A stretch of 64,000 bases of DNA from positions 1 to 64,000 of the forward strand of contig NZ_VBUT01000014.1 of assembly GCF_005863245.1 (NCBI RefSeq), written 5' to 3'. The number at the start of each line of letters is the position of its first letter. The first letter of the stretch is position 1. The notes under the pieces are model-generated. The model saw only the letters and a program-made list of their open reading frames with translations, did not search any database and was not told where the DNA came from. The stretch comes from Nocardia cyriacigeorgica (GTDB taxonomy: Bacteria > Actinomycetota > Actinomycetes > Mycobacteriales > Mycobacteriaceae). A program made the translations under genes and the position numbers. Shown one piece after another: positions 10,362-19,179 of this stretch.

Positions 10362-11327
10362 CTACCGCCTGGTCGCGTCGGCGGGGGTGAGGTCGATGCC
10401 CGCGGGCGGGCGCAGGCGGCGGAGGGTGCCGTCCATGCTGGTGATGAACAGGGACCAGGAATTGCCGTCGCGGGCTATGCGGACCGACGTGGTGCCGTCG
10501 GGTGGGGTGCGGATCGGGTCGGGGCGTTTGATGAGCCCGGAGATGATCGCGCAACTCGATCCGGTGGCGGTGTCGACGCGGTAGATGGCGCCGACGCCGT
10601 GGTCGGCGACGTAGAGGTCGCCGTCGCGAGTGGCCTCCATATCGTCGGGCAGGGAGATCAGCTCGGGGATGCCGGTGACGACGGTGGGGGAGTTGGGGGC
10701 GTCGAGCGGGATGCGGAAGATGCGTCCGGTCAGGTTGTCGGTATAGATTGACTTGCCGTCCGCCGCCAGCGCCAGGCCGTTGGTCCACGGCAGGTTCGAC
10801 CAGGTTTCGGTGTATTCGCCGGTGGACGGCCGGTAGCGGGCGATACCGGTGGGCGCGCGGTTCATGCCCAGTGTGCTGAACAGCAGATCGCCATCGGGTA
10901 GCAGGAGCAGGCCGTTCGGTCCGTTCAAACCGGTGAGCAGGACCGTCGACGCGCCGGTGTCAATGTCATAGCGCTGGAGCGTGCCCGGCGCCGCATCGAT
11001 ACCGTCGCCGGTGAGGAAGTACACCGATCGCCCGACCACCCGGACGCCTGCCGGCTTGTCGAGTCCGGTGACCAGCTTCTCGAACCGCCCGTCCGCCGAG
11101 ACGTGGGCGAGGAATCCGTCGACGATGCCGGTGACGTAGAAGCCGCCCGCGCCATCGGAGTCCAGGTTTTCCAGGTTGCCGACGCCTTCGACGATCGTTG
11201 TGGCTCCCCACCCGTCGGCGCACATCTTCGGAAACGGCTGAGCGTGTGCGGGTGCTGCGGCCGTCAGCCCGGCCGCGATGGTCACCGCCAGTCCGGCCGA
11301 CCAGCTGCGAGCTCTCCCGAATGTCAT
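10362..11327 (-). CDS. secreted SMP-30/NHL-type beta-propeller protein
   Basis: 321 residues from ATG 11327, chosen because it starts a typical Sec signal peptide (basic start, helix around LAVTIAAGLTAAAPAHA, cleavage after AHA). The mature part has repeated blade-like segments (DGAGGFYVTGIVDG, LLLPDGDLLFSTLG, LAADGKSIYTDNLTG, TRDGDLYVADHGVGAIYRVD), the pattern of SMP-30/gluconolactonase or NHL six-bladed propellers. It is probably an extracellular lactonase-like or sugar-binding protein; calcium ligands cannot be assigned with certainty. Transcribed away from recQ. Confidence 0.7.
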   Translation of the reverse strand: MTFGRARSWSAGLAVTIAAGLTAAAPAHAQPFPKMCADGWGATTIVEGVGNLENLDSDGAGGFYVTGIVDGFLAHVSADGRFEKLVTGLDKPAGVRVVGRSVYFLTGDGIDAAPGTLQRYDIDTGASTVLLTGLNGPNGLLLLPDGDLLFSTLGMNRAPTGIARYRPSTGEYTETWSNLPWTNGLALAADGKSIYTDNLTGRIFRIPLDAPNSPTVVTGIPELISLPDDMEATRDGDLYVADHGVGAIYRVDTATGSSCAIISGLIKRPDPIRTPPDGTTSVRIARDGNSWSLFITSMDGTLRRLRPPAGIDLTPADATRR

Positions 11328-11593
11328 GCCGGACAACCTAACAGCCTCCTTCGGCGGTTGCCGGGCGGTGAACGGACCCGGATCGCCATCGGCATTCGAC
11401 CCTCGCGGGCGTCCAGGGGTGCGGCGGCGGTGCCCGGACCTGGGCATTCACTGGGCGAGGCGCGCCGCACGTCCCGGATCGCCCGTCCTGGATCGGGGTT
11501 GCCGAGCGAAAGTTATCCACATGTGCGCAACCTTGCGCTTTCGTCCAGGCCGCGCTCCCGCACGGCCCTCGGCTGTCGCCGGGTCCTCGTAGG

Positions 11594-13474
11594 ATGGGCC
11601 GCGTGGAAACACCCGACGCCCCCACCGCCGCACACCGCATCGTCACCGATGCCGAACCCGATGCGGCACAACAGGTTCTACGCCGGGTGTTCGGCTACGA
11701 CAGCTTCCGCGGCGATCAGGGCGCCATCGTCGACCATGTGGTCTCCGGCGGTGACGCGCTGGTCCTGATGCCCACCGGTGGCGGCAAATCGCTCTGCTAT
11801 CAGGTGCCCGCGCTGGTGCGGCCGGGTGTCGGCGTGGTGGTGTCGCCGCTCATCGCGCTCATGCAAGACCAGGTGGACGCGCTCAGCGCACTCGGGGTGC
11901 GGGCCGGATTCCTCAACTCGAGCCAGAACCCGGACGAACGCCGCATGGTGGAGGCCCAGTACGTGGCGGGTGAGCTCGATCTGCTGTACCTCGCGCCGGA
12001 GCGGCTACGCCTGGAATCCACCGCCAAGCTGCTCGAACGCGGCAAGATCGCGCTGTTCGCGATTGACGAGGCGCACTGCGTCTCGCAGTGGGGCCACGAC
12101 TTCCGCCCCGACTATCTGGCCCTTTCCCTGTTGCACGAGCGTTGGCCGGAAGTTCCCCGGATCGCGCTCACCGCGACTGCCACCGAGAAGACCCGCGACG
12201 AGATCATCGAGCGCCTCGACCTGGGCGGCGCCCGCCGGTTCGTGGCCAGCTTCGACCGGCCCAATATCCAATACCGGATCGAACCGAAGAACCGCCCGGA
12301 GCGTCAGCTGCTCGATTTCATCCGCGCCGAACATGCCGGTGACGCGGGCATCGTCTACTGCCTGTCGCGCAATTCTGTGGAGAAGACCGCCGCGTTTCTC
12401 ACCGAGAACGGCATCAGGGCCGTGCCGTATCACGCGGGCTTGGACAACAGGACTCGCGCCGAGAATCAGTCGCGATTCCTGCGGGAAGACGGGCTCGTGG
12501 TGGTCGCGACCATCGCCTTCGGGATGGGGATCGACAAGCCGGACGTCCGGTTCGTCGCCCACCTCGACCTGCCCAAATCGGTGGAGGGCTACTACCAGGA
12601 AACCGGAAGGGCCGGCCGTGACGGTCTGGCGTCCACCGCGTGGATGGTCTACGGGCTCAACGATGTGGTGCAGCAGCGCAAACTCATCGACGCCTCCGAC
12701 GGCGACGCCGCACACCGCAGGCAACTACAACTACACCTGGACGCGATGCTGGCGCTGTGCGAGACGGTGAACTGCCGCCGCACCCAGCTCCTGGCCTACT
12801 TCGGTCAGCGCGGCGAACCCTGCGGCAACTGCGATACCTGCCTGAACCCACCCGAATCCTGGGACAGCACGGTCGCCGCGCAGAAGTTGCTGTCGGCGGT
12901 GCTGCGACTGAAACGCGAGCGGGGCCAGAGTTTCGGCGCGGGCCACCTGATCGACATTCTGCTCGGCAAGAAGAACCCGAAGGTGCTCCAGCACGACCAC
13001 CACGAACTCACGGTATTCGGCGTCGGCACCGACCTGCGTGACACCGAGTGGCGAGGAGTGGTGCGGCAATGCCTGGCACAGGGGCTGCTCGCGGTGCACG
13101 GCGAATACGGCGTGCTCACCCTGACCGAGGCCGGAAACGCGGTGTTGTTCGACGGGCAGAAGGTGATGATGCGCCGCGAGCCCGAACGCCCGGCACCCAC
13201 CCGCGCCGCACGTGCGGCGAAGTCGGCGAAGAACTCGCCGGTGGATCTCGCCCCCGAGGACGTCGCGCTGTTCGAGAAGCTGCGCGAATGGCGGGCGGCG
13301 ACGGCGAAGGAGCAGGGTGTTCCCGCCTACGTCGTCTTCCACGACGCCACCCTGCGCGATATCGCCGCCCGCAAACCGGCCGACCTAGCCGGGCTGGGCG
13401 CGGTCGGGGGAGTGGGTGAGAACAAGCTGGCCAAGTACGGCGAGCAGGTGCTCGAGGTCTTGGCCGCGCACTGA
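11594..13474 (+). CDS. recQ: ATP-dependent DNA helicase RecQ
   Basis: 626-residue 3'-5' helicase for recombination and replication-fork repair. The Walker A motif MPTGGGKS ends at residue 66, the DEAH box (AIDEAHCVSQWGHDFRPDY) is at 158-161, and helicase motif VI is YQETGRAGRDG. The RQC zinc cysteines are in CRRTQLLAYFGQ..EPCGNCDTC, and the C-terminus has an HRDC domain (about 545-620). GTG 11603 is an alternative start. The gene stands alone, divergent from the secreted propeller protein. Confidence 0.93.
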   Translation: MGRVETPDAPTAAHRIVTDAEPDAAQQVLRRVFGYDSFRGDQGAIVDHVVSGGDALVLMPTGGGKSLCYQVPALVRPGVGVVVSPLIALMQDQVDALSALGVRAGFLNSSQNPDERRMVEAQYVAGELDLLYLAPERLRLESTAKLLERGKIALFAIDEAHCVSQWGHDFRPDYLALSLLHERWPEVPRIALTATATEKTRDEIIERLDLGGARRFVASFDRPNIQYRIEPKNRPERQLLDFIRAEHAGDAGIVYCLSRNSVEKTAAFLTENGIRAVPYHAGLDNRTRAENQSRFLREDGLVVVATIAFGMGIDKPDVRFVAHLDLPKSVEGYYQETGRAGRDGLASTAWMVYGLNDVVQQRKLIDASDGDAAHRRQLQLHLDAMLALCETVNCRRTQLLAYFGQRGEPCGNCDTCLNPPESWDSTVAAQKLLSAVLRLKRERGQSFGAGHLIDILLGKKNPKVLQHDHHELTVFGVGTDLRDTEWRGVVRQCLAQGLLAVHGEYGVLTLTEAGNAVLFDGQKVMMRREPERPAPTRAARAAKSAKNSPVDLAPEDVALFEKLREWRAATAKEQGVPAYVVFHDATLRDIAARKPADLAGLGAVGGVGENKLAKYGEQVLEVLAAH

Positions 13475-13609
13475 TCCCACGGCCGGCGACCGAACACACG
13501 GCCGACGGAATGTGAAATCTCGACCCCTCAGATCGACCGATCGAATCGTGTAGTTCAGGATGGCTGCGAAGCGACATCGGAGCATCCCGGCGAGTGGACG
13601 GAGGCAGGC

Positions 13610-14743
13610 ATGAGCGGGTCGGAGCCCGGAGATGGGAGCTCGCGTGGTCGCGAGGACCGTGGTCACGGCAGATCCGGGATCGGCCGCCGTGAGCTGCTGA
13701 CCGGCGCGGCCGCCGCGGCAGCGGGACTGACGCTCGTCGGCCTCACCCCGGCACAAGCGGTGCCGGTGGCCGAGGGCGTCGGCAAATTCCCCTTCCCTGC
13801 CGGCGGCGACAGCGTCCGCGTGCTGGTCACCGGTGACGCCGGCACCGGCACCCGCTCCCAGTGGGCGGTCGCCGACGCCATTCGCGCCTTCCATCGGCGC
13901 GAACCCTTCGCCATGGCGCTCGGGCTCGGCGACAACATCTACGAAAGCGGGCCGAACAGCAACGAAGATCCCCAGTTCGCAGCCAAATTCGAAGACCCCA
14001 ACAACGGCCTGGACTTTCCGTGGGCGATGGTGCTGGGCAATCACGACAACAGCTCGGTCTTCCCCGGCGACGGCGGGTGGCTGCTGCGCGGCGATCACGA
14101 GGTCCGCTATCACGCGCACTCGCCGCGCTGGTGGATGCCGAGCCGCTACTACTCGGTGCGGGTTCCCGAGCGCAATCCGGTGGTCGAATTCTTCGTGCTC
14201 GACCTCAACCCGCTCGCGGCTTATCTGCCGCCGCTGTTCACCTCGTACTGGGCGGTCGACGGCCAGTTCATGAACGAGCAGCGCGCCTGGCTCGACCGCG
14301 CCATCGCCGAATCGCCCGCCACTTGGAAGATCGCCTGCACCCATCACCCGTACCTGAACAACGGACCGCACGGTGATGCCGGGCATTACGAAGGCCTGCC
14401 GGTCGAGCCCATCAACGGCGTGCATGTGAAGCGGTTCTTCGACGACCACGTGAACGGCCGCTGCCACCTGATCCTGTCCGGTCACGATCATTCGTTGCAG
14501 GTCCTGGAACAGACGCCCGAGATGAAGGGCACCCGTCAGATCGTCTCCGGTGCCGCCGCGAAGACCGTCGGCGCCCAGCCCCGGGTGCTGCCCGATACCG
14601 CTCACGCGGCCCAGTTCCAGAGCTTTCACCAGCTCGGATTCATGGTGCTGGACCTGGCTCCAGGCGCGATCGACCTGCGGGTACACACGGTCGACCCGGC
14701 ATCCGGTACGTCCACCGAGGAGTTCCGCCGCCGGATCGCCTGA
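13610..14743 (+). CDS. Tat-exported metallophosphoesterase (purple acid phosphatase-like)
   Basis: 377 residues. A twin-arginine signal is present at about residues 25-50 (GRRELLTGAAAAAAGL, ending AQA). The catalytic motifs of calcineurin-type phosphoesterases follow: GDAGTG, GLGDNIYE, VLGNHDNS, THHPYLNNG and SGHDHSLQ, supplying the dinuclear metal ligands. This order fits tartrate-resistant/purple acid phosphatases. It probably releases phosphate outside the cell. Start ATG 13610 has GGAGGCAGGC upstream. Confidence 0.85.
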   Translation: MSGSEPGDGSSRGREDRGHGRSGIGRRELLTGAAAAAAGLTLVGLTPAQAVPVAEGVGKFPFPAGGDSVRVLVTGDAGTGTRSQWAVADAIRAFHRREPFAMALGLGDNIYESGPNSNEDPQFAAKFEDPNNGLDFPWAMVLGNHDNSSVFPGDGGWLLRGDHEVRYHAHSPRWWMPSRYYSVRVPERNPVVEFFVLDLNPLAAYLPPLFTSYWAVDGQFMNEQRAWLDRAIAESPATWKIACTHHPYLNNGPHGDAGHYEGLPVEPINGVHVKRFFDDHVNGRCHLILSGHDHSLQVLEQTPEMKGTRQIVSGAAAKTVGAQPRVLPDTAHAAQFQSFHQLGFMVLDLAPGAIDLRVHTVDPASGTSTEEFRRRIA

Positions 14744-14906
14744 TCGTCCTGATAGGCCAGTAGCCGACTCGCGCTCGACGAGGTTCGGCACCAGCGCGGC
14801 GCCTGCCAACTCCGGTAGCCGCGCAACTCGGCGACGGCGCCCGACGGACGCGCCGCTGAGAGCCCGAATTCCGGCGCGCCGGGACGCGCCGGGTTACCGT
14901 CACGCC

Positions 14907-15143
14907 ATGGCATCCGGTGACGGCTCCGAAAACGGCGAAGTCGAGGGCGGCTCGCCGAACTCCGCGGCTCCCGATCTGGGCCCGGTGCGCGAGCATCGCA
15001 CCGACCCCGCCGTCGAGACCGTCTGGTTGAGCCGCCGCCGGGCCGAACCACGCCATCCGGGCCGGCCTCGCCTTTCCACTATCGCGCTGACGCTGCTGTT
15101 CATCGCCCTTCTCGCGCTCTATGTGACGCTGCGCCCGAACTGA
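14907..15143 (+). CDS. small membrane protein with C-terminal anchor
   Basis: 78 residues: an acidic, charged N-terminal 55 residues followed by one hydrophobic segment (STIALTLLFIALLALYVTL, about 57-75) and the end RPN. This is the shape of a tail-anchored protein with a cytoplasmic N-terminus. No family recognised. ATG 14907 is the only start giving a sensible length; a 7-bp hairpin at 15154-15173 (CCGGCAC...GTGCCGG) follows the stop and could end the transcript. Confidence 0.5.
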   Translation: MASGDGSENGEVEGGSPNSAAPDLGPVREHRTDPAVETVWLSRRRAEPRHPGRPRLSTIALTLLFIALLALYVTLRPN

Positions 15144-15287
15144 GCCGGGCGTCCCGGCACCTGGGAGTGCCGGTGATGTACGCACGGTTTCGCGTACCGA
15201 CCCGGGCGATATCGGGCCGTGCCGCACCACGTGTGCGAGCGGTGCCGCTCACTCGGCTGCGCTGTGATCCAGCCCGACCCAAAACTA

Positions 15288-15333
15288 GTTGATTAGCGAA
15301 AGCAACCAATATATAGTTGCTTACTGCAAGCAA
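15288..15333 (+). promoter_or_regulatory. twin operators for the adjacent MarR regulator
   Basis: Two similar inverted repeats with 5-nt spacers: GTTGATT-AGCGA-AAGCAAC (15288-15306) and GTTGCTT-ACTGC-AAGCAAT (15316-15334, core to 15333), 28 bp apart. They lie 24-69 nt upstream of the marR start in an AT-rich patch (ATATATA) that could be the promoter. This is the usual place for MarR autoregulation. Confidence 0.65.
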
Positions 15334-15356
15334 TCATTCTCGGTTTGGAGTCCGGC

Positions 15357-15851
15357 ATGGCAGTGTCACGCGATACCGCCCAGGACCTGACCAGGGAGCT
15401 CTATCTCATGGGCCGCGCGATCCGCGTAGCCATCGCCCACCCGGAAGAAGGTCAGCTCCTTCCCGGTGGCATCGGCGTCCTGGTGGTGCTGGAGGGAGCA
15501 GGGCTCATTCGTCAGGTCGACCTCGCCTCGCACCTGTGCATCAGCCCCTCGGCGCTGAGCCGCCACGTCACCGACCTGGTCGCGGAGGGCTATGTCACCA
15601 GGCAGGCCGATCCGCACGACGGTCGCGCGACGCTGCTGCAGGTCACCGACGCCGGCCACAACCTGCTGCGGCGCATCCGGGTCTCCCGGGCCAAGCGCAT
15701 GCAGGAGGCGCTCGCCGACTGGGACGAAGACGAGGCCGCACAAGCCTGCGCCGCCATCGAGAAACTCAGAAACGCACTGGTCGCGCGCGTCCAGCACACC
15801 ATGACCGCCGATCGGCCGGTTCAGCTAGAAAGTCAGGGAGTAGATGTCTAG
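15357..15851 (+). CDS. MarR-family transcriptional regulator
   Basis: 164 residues from ATG 15357, preferred over TTG 15345 because GGAG lies 6 nt upstream of the ATG. Winged helix-turn-helix: LIRQVDLASHLCISPSALSRHVTDLVAEGYV (about 52-82) with the wing D-PHDGRATLLQVTDAG. MarR proteins release DNA on binding phenolic or toxic ligands. The gene overlaps the start of a multidrug-type MFS exporter by 8 nt, so it most likely controls that exporter and itself through the twin operators upstream. Confidence 0.88.
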   Translation: MAVSRDTAQDLTRELYLMGRAIRVAIAHPEEGQLLPGGIGVLVVLEGAGLIRQVDLASHLCISPSALSRHVTDLVAEGYVTRQADPHDGRATLLQVTDAGHNLLRRIRVSRAKRMQEALADWDEDEAAQACAAIEKLRNALVARVQHTMTADRPVQLESQGVDV

Positions 15852-17493
15852 TCAACACAACGGGGTGGCTTCCACCGAGGCGGTGACACAGCGGGACCCC
15901 TACGCGATGACCCATCGCGAAGTGCTGGAAGCGATGACCGGCCTGCTGGCCGCGCTGTTCACGGCACTGCTCAGCACCACGATCGTGGCGACGGCCCTGC
16001 CCACCATCATCGGCGATCTCCAGGGTTCCCAGACCGCCTACGCCTGGGTCATCACCGCCGCCCTGCTGGCCACCGCCGCATCCACCCCGATCTGGGGCAA
16101 GCTCGCCGACCTGTTCAACAAGAAGACGCTGGTCCAGATATCGATCGTCATCTTCGTGGCCGGTTCGGTGCTGGCCGGTTTCGCCCACAACGTCGATCTG
16201 CTGCTGGCCGCGCGCGTCGTCCAGGGCATCGGCATGGGCGGCCTGACCGCACTGGTGCAGGCCATCATCGGCAGCATCGTCGCGCCCCGCGAACGCGGCC
16301 GCTACTCCGGCTACATGGGCGCGGTCATGGCCGTGTCGATGTCGGGCGGACCCATCCTCGGCGGCGTGATCGTCGACAGCCCGCTCGGCTGGCGCTGGTG
16401 CTTCTTCGTCTGCGTGCCGCTGGCCGTGATCGCGCTCGTGCTGCTGCACCGCACCCTGCGCCTGCCCACCGAGCGCAAGGACGACGTGTCCATCGACTGG
16501 CTCGGCGCTCTGCTGCTGACCGCGGGCGTGTCGATCCTGCTGATCTGGGTCTCCTTCGCGGGCAAGGCCGGCTACTACGACTGGGTCTCGCGGGAATCGG
16601 CGCTCTACGTCGGCGCGGGTGTGCTGCTGCTGGCCGCCACCATCTGGGTCGAGTCCAGGGCGAAGTCGCCGATCATCCCGCTGCCGATCGTCACCGAACG
16701 CACCACCGGCCTGGCCATCATCGCCTCTATCGCCGTCGGTGTCGGCATGTTCGGCGCGACCACTTTCCTCGGCCAGTACTTCCAGACCGCACGCGGCTAC
16801 TCGCCGACCGTGGCGGGCATGCTGACCATCCCGATGGTCGCGGGCATGCTCATCGCGTCGGTCGGTTCCGGGCAGCTGATCACCCGGTTCGGCAAGTGGA
16901 AGGGCTTCGTCGTCGGCGGTGCGGTGGTGCTGGTTGCGGGCTTCGCGCTGTTGTCGACCCTCGATCACGCGACGAACCTGTGGCTGGTCGCGGTCTTCAT
17001 CACCATCGTCGGCCTCGGCGTCGGCAGCCTGATGCAGAACCTCGTGCTCGCGGTGCAGAACACCGTCAGCGTGCACAACATCGGTGCAGCCTCGAGTGCG
17101 GTGGCGTTCTTCCGCACCTTCGGTGGTGCGATCGGTGTGTCGGTGCTCGGTTCGGTGCTGGCCACCAGGGTCAGCGATCTGTCGGCCGAAGGGTTCGCCA
17201 AGCTCGGCCTGCACCCCTCGTCCTCGGGTGGTAGCAACCTCGACATCGGTGCGCTGCCCGAGCCGATCGCGACCATCGTGCGCACCGCCTACGGTGACGC
17301 GACCGGCCGCATCTTCCTGATCGCGGCGTTCGCCACCGTGGTCGCGCTGCTCGCGACCCTGCTGCTGCCGAACCGGCCGCTGCGGACCACGATCGACATC
17401 GATCCCGCGCTGGATCCGATGCGCGATGCGGAGAAGGTCGATCCCGCCGAGCTGCTCGATCCGGTGCCGACCGAGCGCGTGCTTCAGAAGTAG
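15844..17493 (+). CDS. MFS multidrug efflux transporter (DHA2/14-TM type)
   Basis: 549 residues with about 14 hydrophobic segments. The antiporter motifs are visible: motif C-like GGPILGGVIVDSPLGWRW and motif A-like KLADLFNKKTL after TM2 and RVVQGIGMGGL. This is the EmrB/QacA drug:H+ antiporter family. The C-terminal tail is hydrophilic. It is the second gene of the MarR operon (8-nt overlap) and is followed by a strong hairpin terminator, so the pair is a self-contained efflux unit. Substrate unknown. Confidence 0.88.
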   Translation: MSSQHNGVASTEAVTQRDPYAMTHREVLEAMTGLLAALFTALLSTTIVATALPTIIGDLQGSQTAYAWVITAALLATAASTPIWGKLADLFNKKTLVQISIVIFVAGSVLAGFAHNVDLLLAARVVQGIGMGGLTALVQAIIGSIVAPRERGRYSGYMGAVMAVSMSGGPILGGVIVDSPLGWRWCFFVCVPLAVIALVLLHRTLRLPTERKDDVSIDWLGALLLTAGVSILLIWVSFAGKAGYYDWVSRESALYVGAGVLLLAATIWVESRAKSPIIPLPIVTERTTGLAIIASIAVGVGMFGATTFLGQYFQTARGYSPTVAGMLTIPMVAGMLIASVGSGQLITRFGKWKGFVVGGAVVLVAGFALLSTLDHATNLWLVAVFITIVGLGVGSLMQNLVLAVQNTVSVHNIGAASSAVAFFRTFGGAIGVSVLGSVLATRVSDLSAEGFAKLGLHPSSSGGSNLDIGALPEPIATIVRTAYGDATGRIFLIAAFATVVALLATLLLPNRPLRTTIDIDPALDPMRDAEKVDPAELLDPVPTERVLQK

Positions 17494-17506
17494 CGTCGAC
17501 CCGCCT

Positions 17507-17543
17507 GCCCGGCAGGTACCGGATGATCCGGTACCTGCCGGGC
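17507..17543 (+). terminator. strong hairpin terminator of the marR-MFS operon
   Basis: A perfect 17-bp stem (17507-17523 with 17527-17543) around a 3-nt TGA loop, 13 nt after the MFS stop. No T-tract follows, typical of many actinobacterial terminators. Confidence 0.7.
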
Positions 17544-17625
17544 TCACGCGCGGGCAGGGCCGTAACGACCTGGGAATAATCCGGTTGCGCCACCGCTTTA
17601 AGGTTGTCGTCATGGAGGAGCCGTC

Positions 17626-18102
17626 ATGAAGGAAAAGGGGCGCAAGGTCATCGCGACCAACCGCAAAGCGCGGCACAACTACACCATCCTCGACGTGTAC
17701 GAGGCGGGGATCGCGCTGGTCGGCACCGAGGTCAAGAGCCTGCGCGAAGGCAAGGCCTCGCTGGTCGACGCCTTCGCGACGGTCGACAACGGCGAGGTGT
17801 GGTTGCGCGGCCTGCACATCCCGGAGTTCAGCCACGGCACCTGGACCAACCACTCGCCGCGGCGGGTGCGCAAGCTGCTGCTGCACAAGCGCGAGATCGA
17901 ACGCCTGGTCGGCAAGTCCCGCGAAGGCAACCAGACGCTGGTGCCGCTGTCGATGTACTTCTCCGACGGCAAGGTGAAGGTCGAACTCGCCCTCGCCCGA
18001 GGCAAGCAGGACTACGACAAGCGTCAGGACCTGGCCCGCCGCACCGCCGAACGCGAGGTCACCCGTGAGCTCGGCCGCCGAGTGAAGGGCATGAGCCGGT
18101 GA
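17626..18102 (+). CDS. smpB: SsrA-binding protein SmpB
   Basis: 158 residues. SmpB binds the tRNA-like part of tmRNA and is required for trans-translation at stalled ribosomes. Typical sequence: ATNRKARHNYTILDVYEAGIALVGTEVKSLREGK at the N-terminus and a basic C-terminal tail (QDLARRTAEREVTRELGRR). It sits 74 nt before ssrA on the same strand, the usual actinobacterial arrangement. A GGAG-type ribosome-binding site (GGAGGAGCCGTC region) precedes ATG 17626. Confidence 0.95.
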   Translation: MKEKGRKVIATNRKARHNYTILDVYEAGIALVGTEVKSLREGKASLVDAFATVDNGEVWLRGLHIPEFSHGTWTNHSPRRVRKLLLHKREIERLVGKSREGNQTLVPLSMYFSDGKVKVELALARGKQDYDKRQDLARRTAEREVTRELGRRVKGMSR

Positions 18103-18141
18103 CGGCCGGAAAATGGGAATGAAAGCCGGTCGGTGAGGTGT

Positions 18142-18170
18142 TAACATGACTAGCCCGGCAAGGTGCCGGG
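18142..18170 (+). promoter_or_regulatory. possible ssrA promoter -10 region and leader hairpin
   Basis: TAACAT at 18142-18147 could be a -10 element about 30 nt before the mature tmRNA 5' end. It is followed by CCCGGCA-AGG-TGCCGGG (18154-18170), a 7-bp hairpin that would lie in the precursor leader and may guide processing. Weak evidence without a clear -35 box. Confidence 0.35.
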
Positions 18171-18176
18171 ACGTAC

Positions 18177-18541
18177 GGGGCTGAACGGTTTCGACTGCGT
18201 ACGTTGATTCAGGGGAAGCGTGTCGGTGCAGGCAAGAGACCACCGTAAGCGTCGTTGCAACCAATTAAGCGCCGATTCTCATCAGCGCGAGTACGCTCTC
18301 GCTGCCTAAGCGAAGCGTCTCTGTCGGCCCGGGATAAGCCCTCGGTCCCGGTGCCGGCATCAGCTAGAGGGCTCACCGTTCTACTCGGTCGCGGAGTAGA
18401 ACGGGACACCTAACAGCGACTGGGATCGTCATCTCGGCTTGTTCGCGTGACCGAGAGATCCGAGCAGAGACACAGCGAACTGCACACGGAGAAGCCCTGA
18501 AGACGCGACGGAGGACCCGGGTTCGATTCCCGGCAGCTCCA
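18177..18541 (+). ncRNA. ssrA: transfer-messenger RNA (tmRNA)
   Basis: Starts GGGGCTGAACGGTTTCGACT and ends ...GGTTCGATTCCCGGCAGCTCCA; GGGGCUG pairs with CAGCUCC in the acceptor stem, and CCA is not encoded. The tag frame begins at GCC 18271 and reads ADSHQREYALAA, then TAA at 18307-18309; the mycobacterial tag differs only by D for E. About 365 nt, standard for actinobacteria. With SmpB it frees stalled ribosomes and marks nascent proteins for proteolysis. Its 3' end is duplicated imperfectly at 21620-21663, so it has served as an integration site. Confidence 0.95.
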
Positions 18542-18555
18542 CTCCACTCGATAGG

Positions 18556-18584
18556 CGGCTCATGCTCACGGAGAGCATGAGCCG
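18556..18584 (+). terminator. Rho-independent terminator after ssrA
   Basis: Perfect 12-bp stem: CGGCTCATGCTC (18556-18567), loop ACGGA, GAGCATGAGCCG (18573-18584), followed by TTTCTCGTTT. It lies 14 nt past the tmRNA 3' end. Confidence 0.85.
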
Positions 18585-18605
18585 TTTCTCGTTTCGTCGT
18601 GTTTT

Positions 18606-18890
18606 GTGGGGGCGAAGCCCCCACGCCCCACCCGGCGGGCTTTGCCCCCGGACCCCCTTTCGGGTTCGTCCGTCCAACGGTGTTTCCGAGCCATGCTCCG
18701 TCCGGTGGGCTTCGTCTCCGGGACTCCCTTTCGGGTGGTCGGTTCGACGGTGTTTCCGAGCCATGCTCCGTCCGGTGGGCTTCGCCCCGGACCCCTCTCG
18801 GGTTCGGCCGCCCGTTGGCGTTTTCGATCGGTGGCTCACCTGGTGGGCTTCGGCCGGGACTCCCTTCGGGTTCGTCCGCCCCGGACCCGC
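18606..18890 (+). repeat. GC-rich tandem-like repeats, no gene
   Basis: Begins with an 8-bp perfect hairpin (GTGGGGGC-GAA-GCCCCCAC, 18606-18624). Then follow about four degenerate units of 62-74 bp sharing GGTGGGCTTCG and a CCC-TTTCGGGTTCGTCCG-like end; a 38-bp block at 18677-18714 recurs at 18747-18784, 70 bp apart. The stretch to about 19100 has no convincing gene; long frames through it are low-complexity. Confidence 0.6.
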
Positions 18891-19179
18891 CCCAGGTTTT
18901 CACGCCCAGAGTGCCCGGAGCCTTCCCGCGTTCACGCGCCAGAGGGGTTCGTCGGGCATCGCGCGGTGCCGTGTGCCCACCGTGCGCTGGACCTCGCTGT
19001 CCCGCTACTCGGTCACGCAGGGTGCCCACCGTCGAGATGTACACCGGCCATCGGTTGGTGCCAGGCCGAAATTGACAGCCGCTGATGCCATCGATAGCTT
19101 TGGATCGAAAGCTGTTTGTGCTCAGCTCTGTTCATTGTTAGATCTGTCGATCACGATGCCAACTATGGGGGATGTGCTG

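Noticed and set aside
15766..18264. 832-codon minus-strand frame across the MFS gene and smpB
   Set aside because: Antisense to clear genes and into tmRNA; low-complexity, no domains.
18606..18890. possible CRISPR array
   Set aside because: Units are 62-74 bp with degenerate copies, no conserved short repeat with unique spacers and no cas genes.
18562..19179. long plus-strand frame from the repeat region into the YbaB-like gene
   Set aside because: The repeat part is low complexity and Pro/Arg-rich; the real start is near 19165-19180 with a ribosome-binding site.
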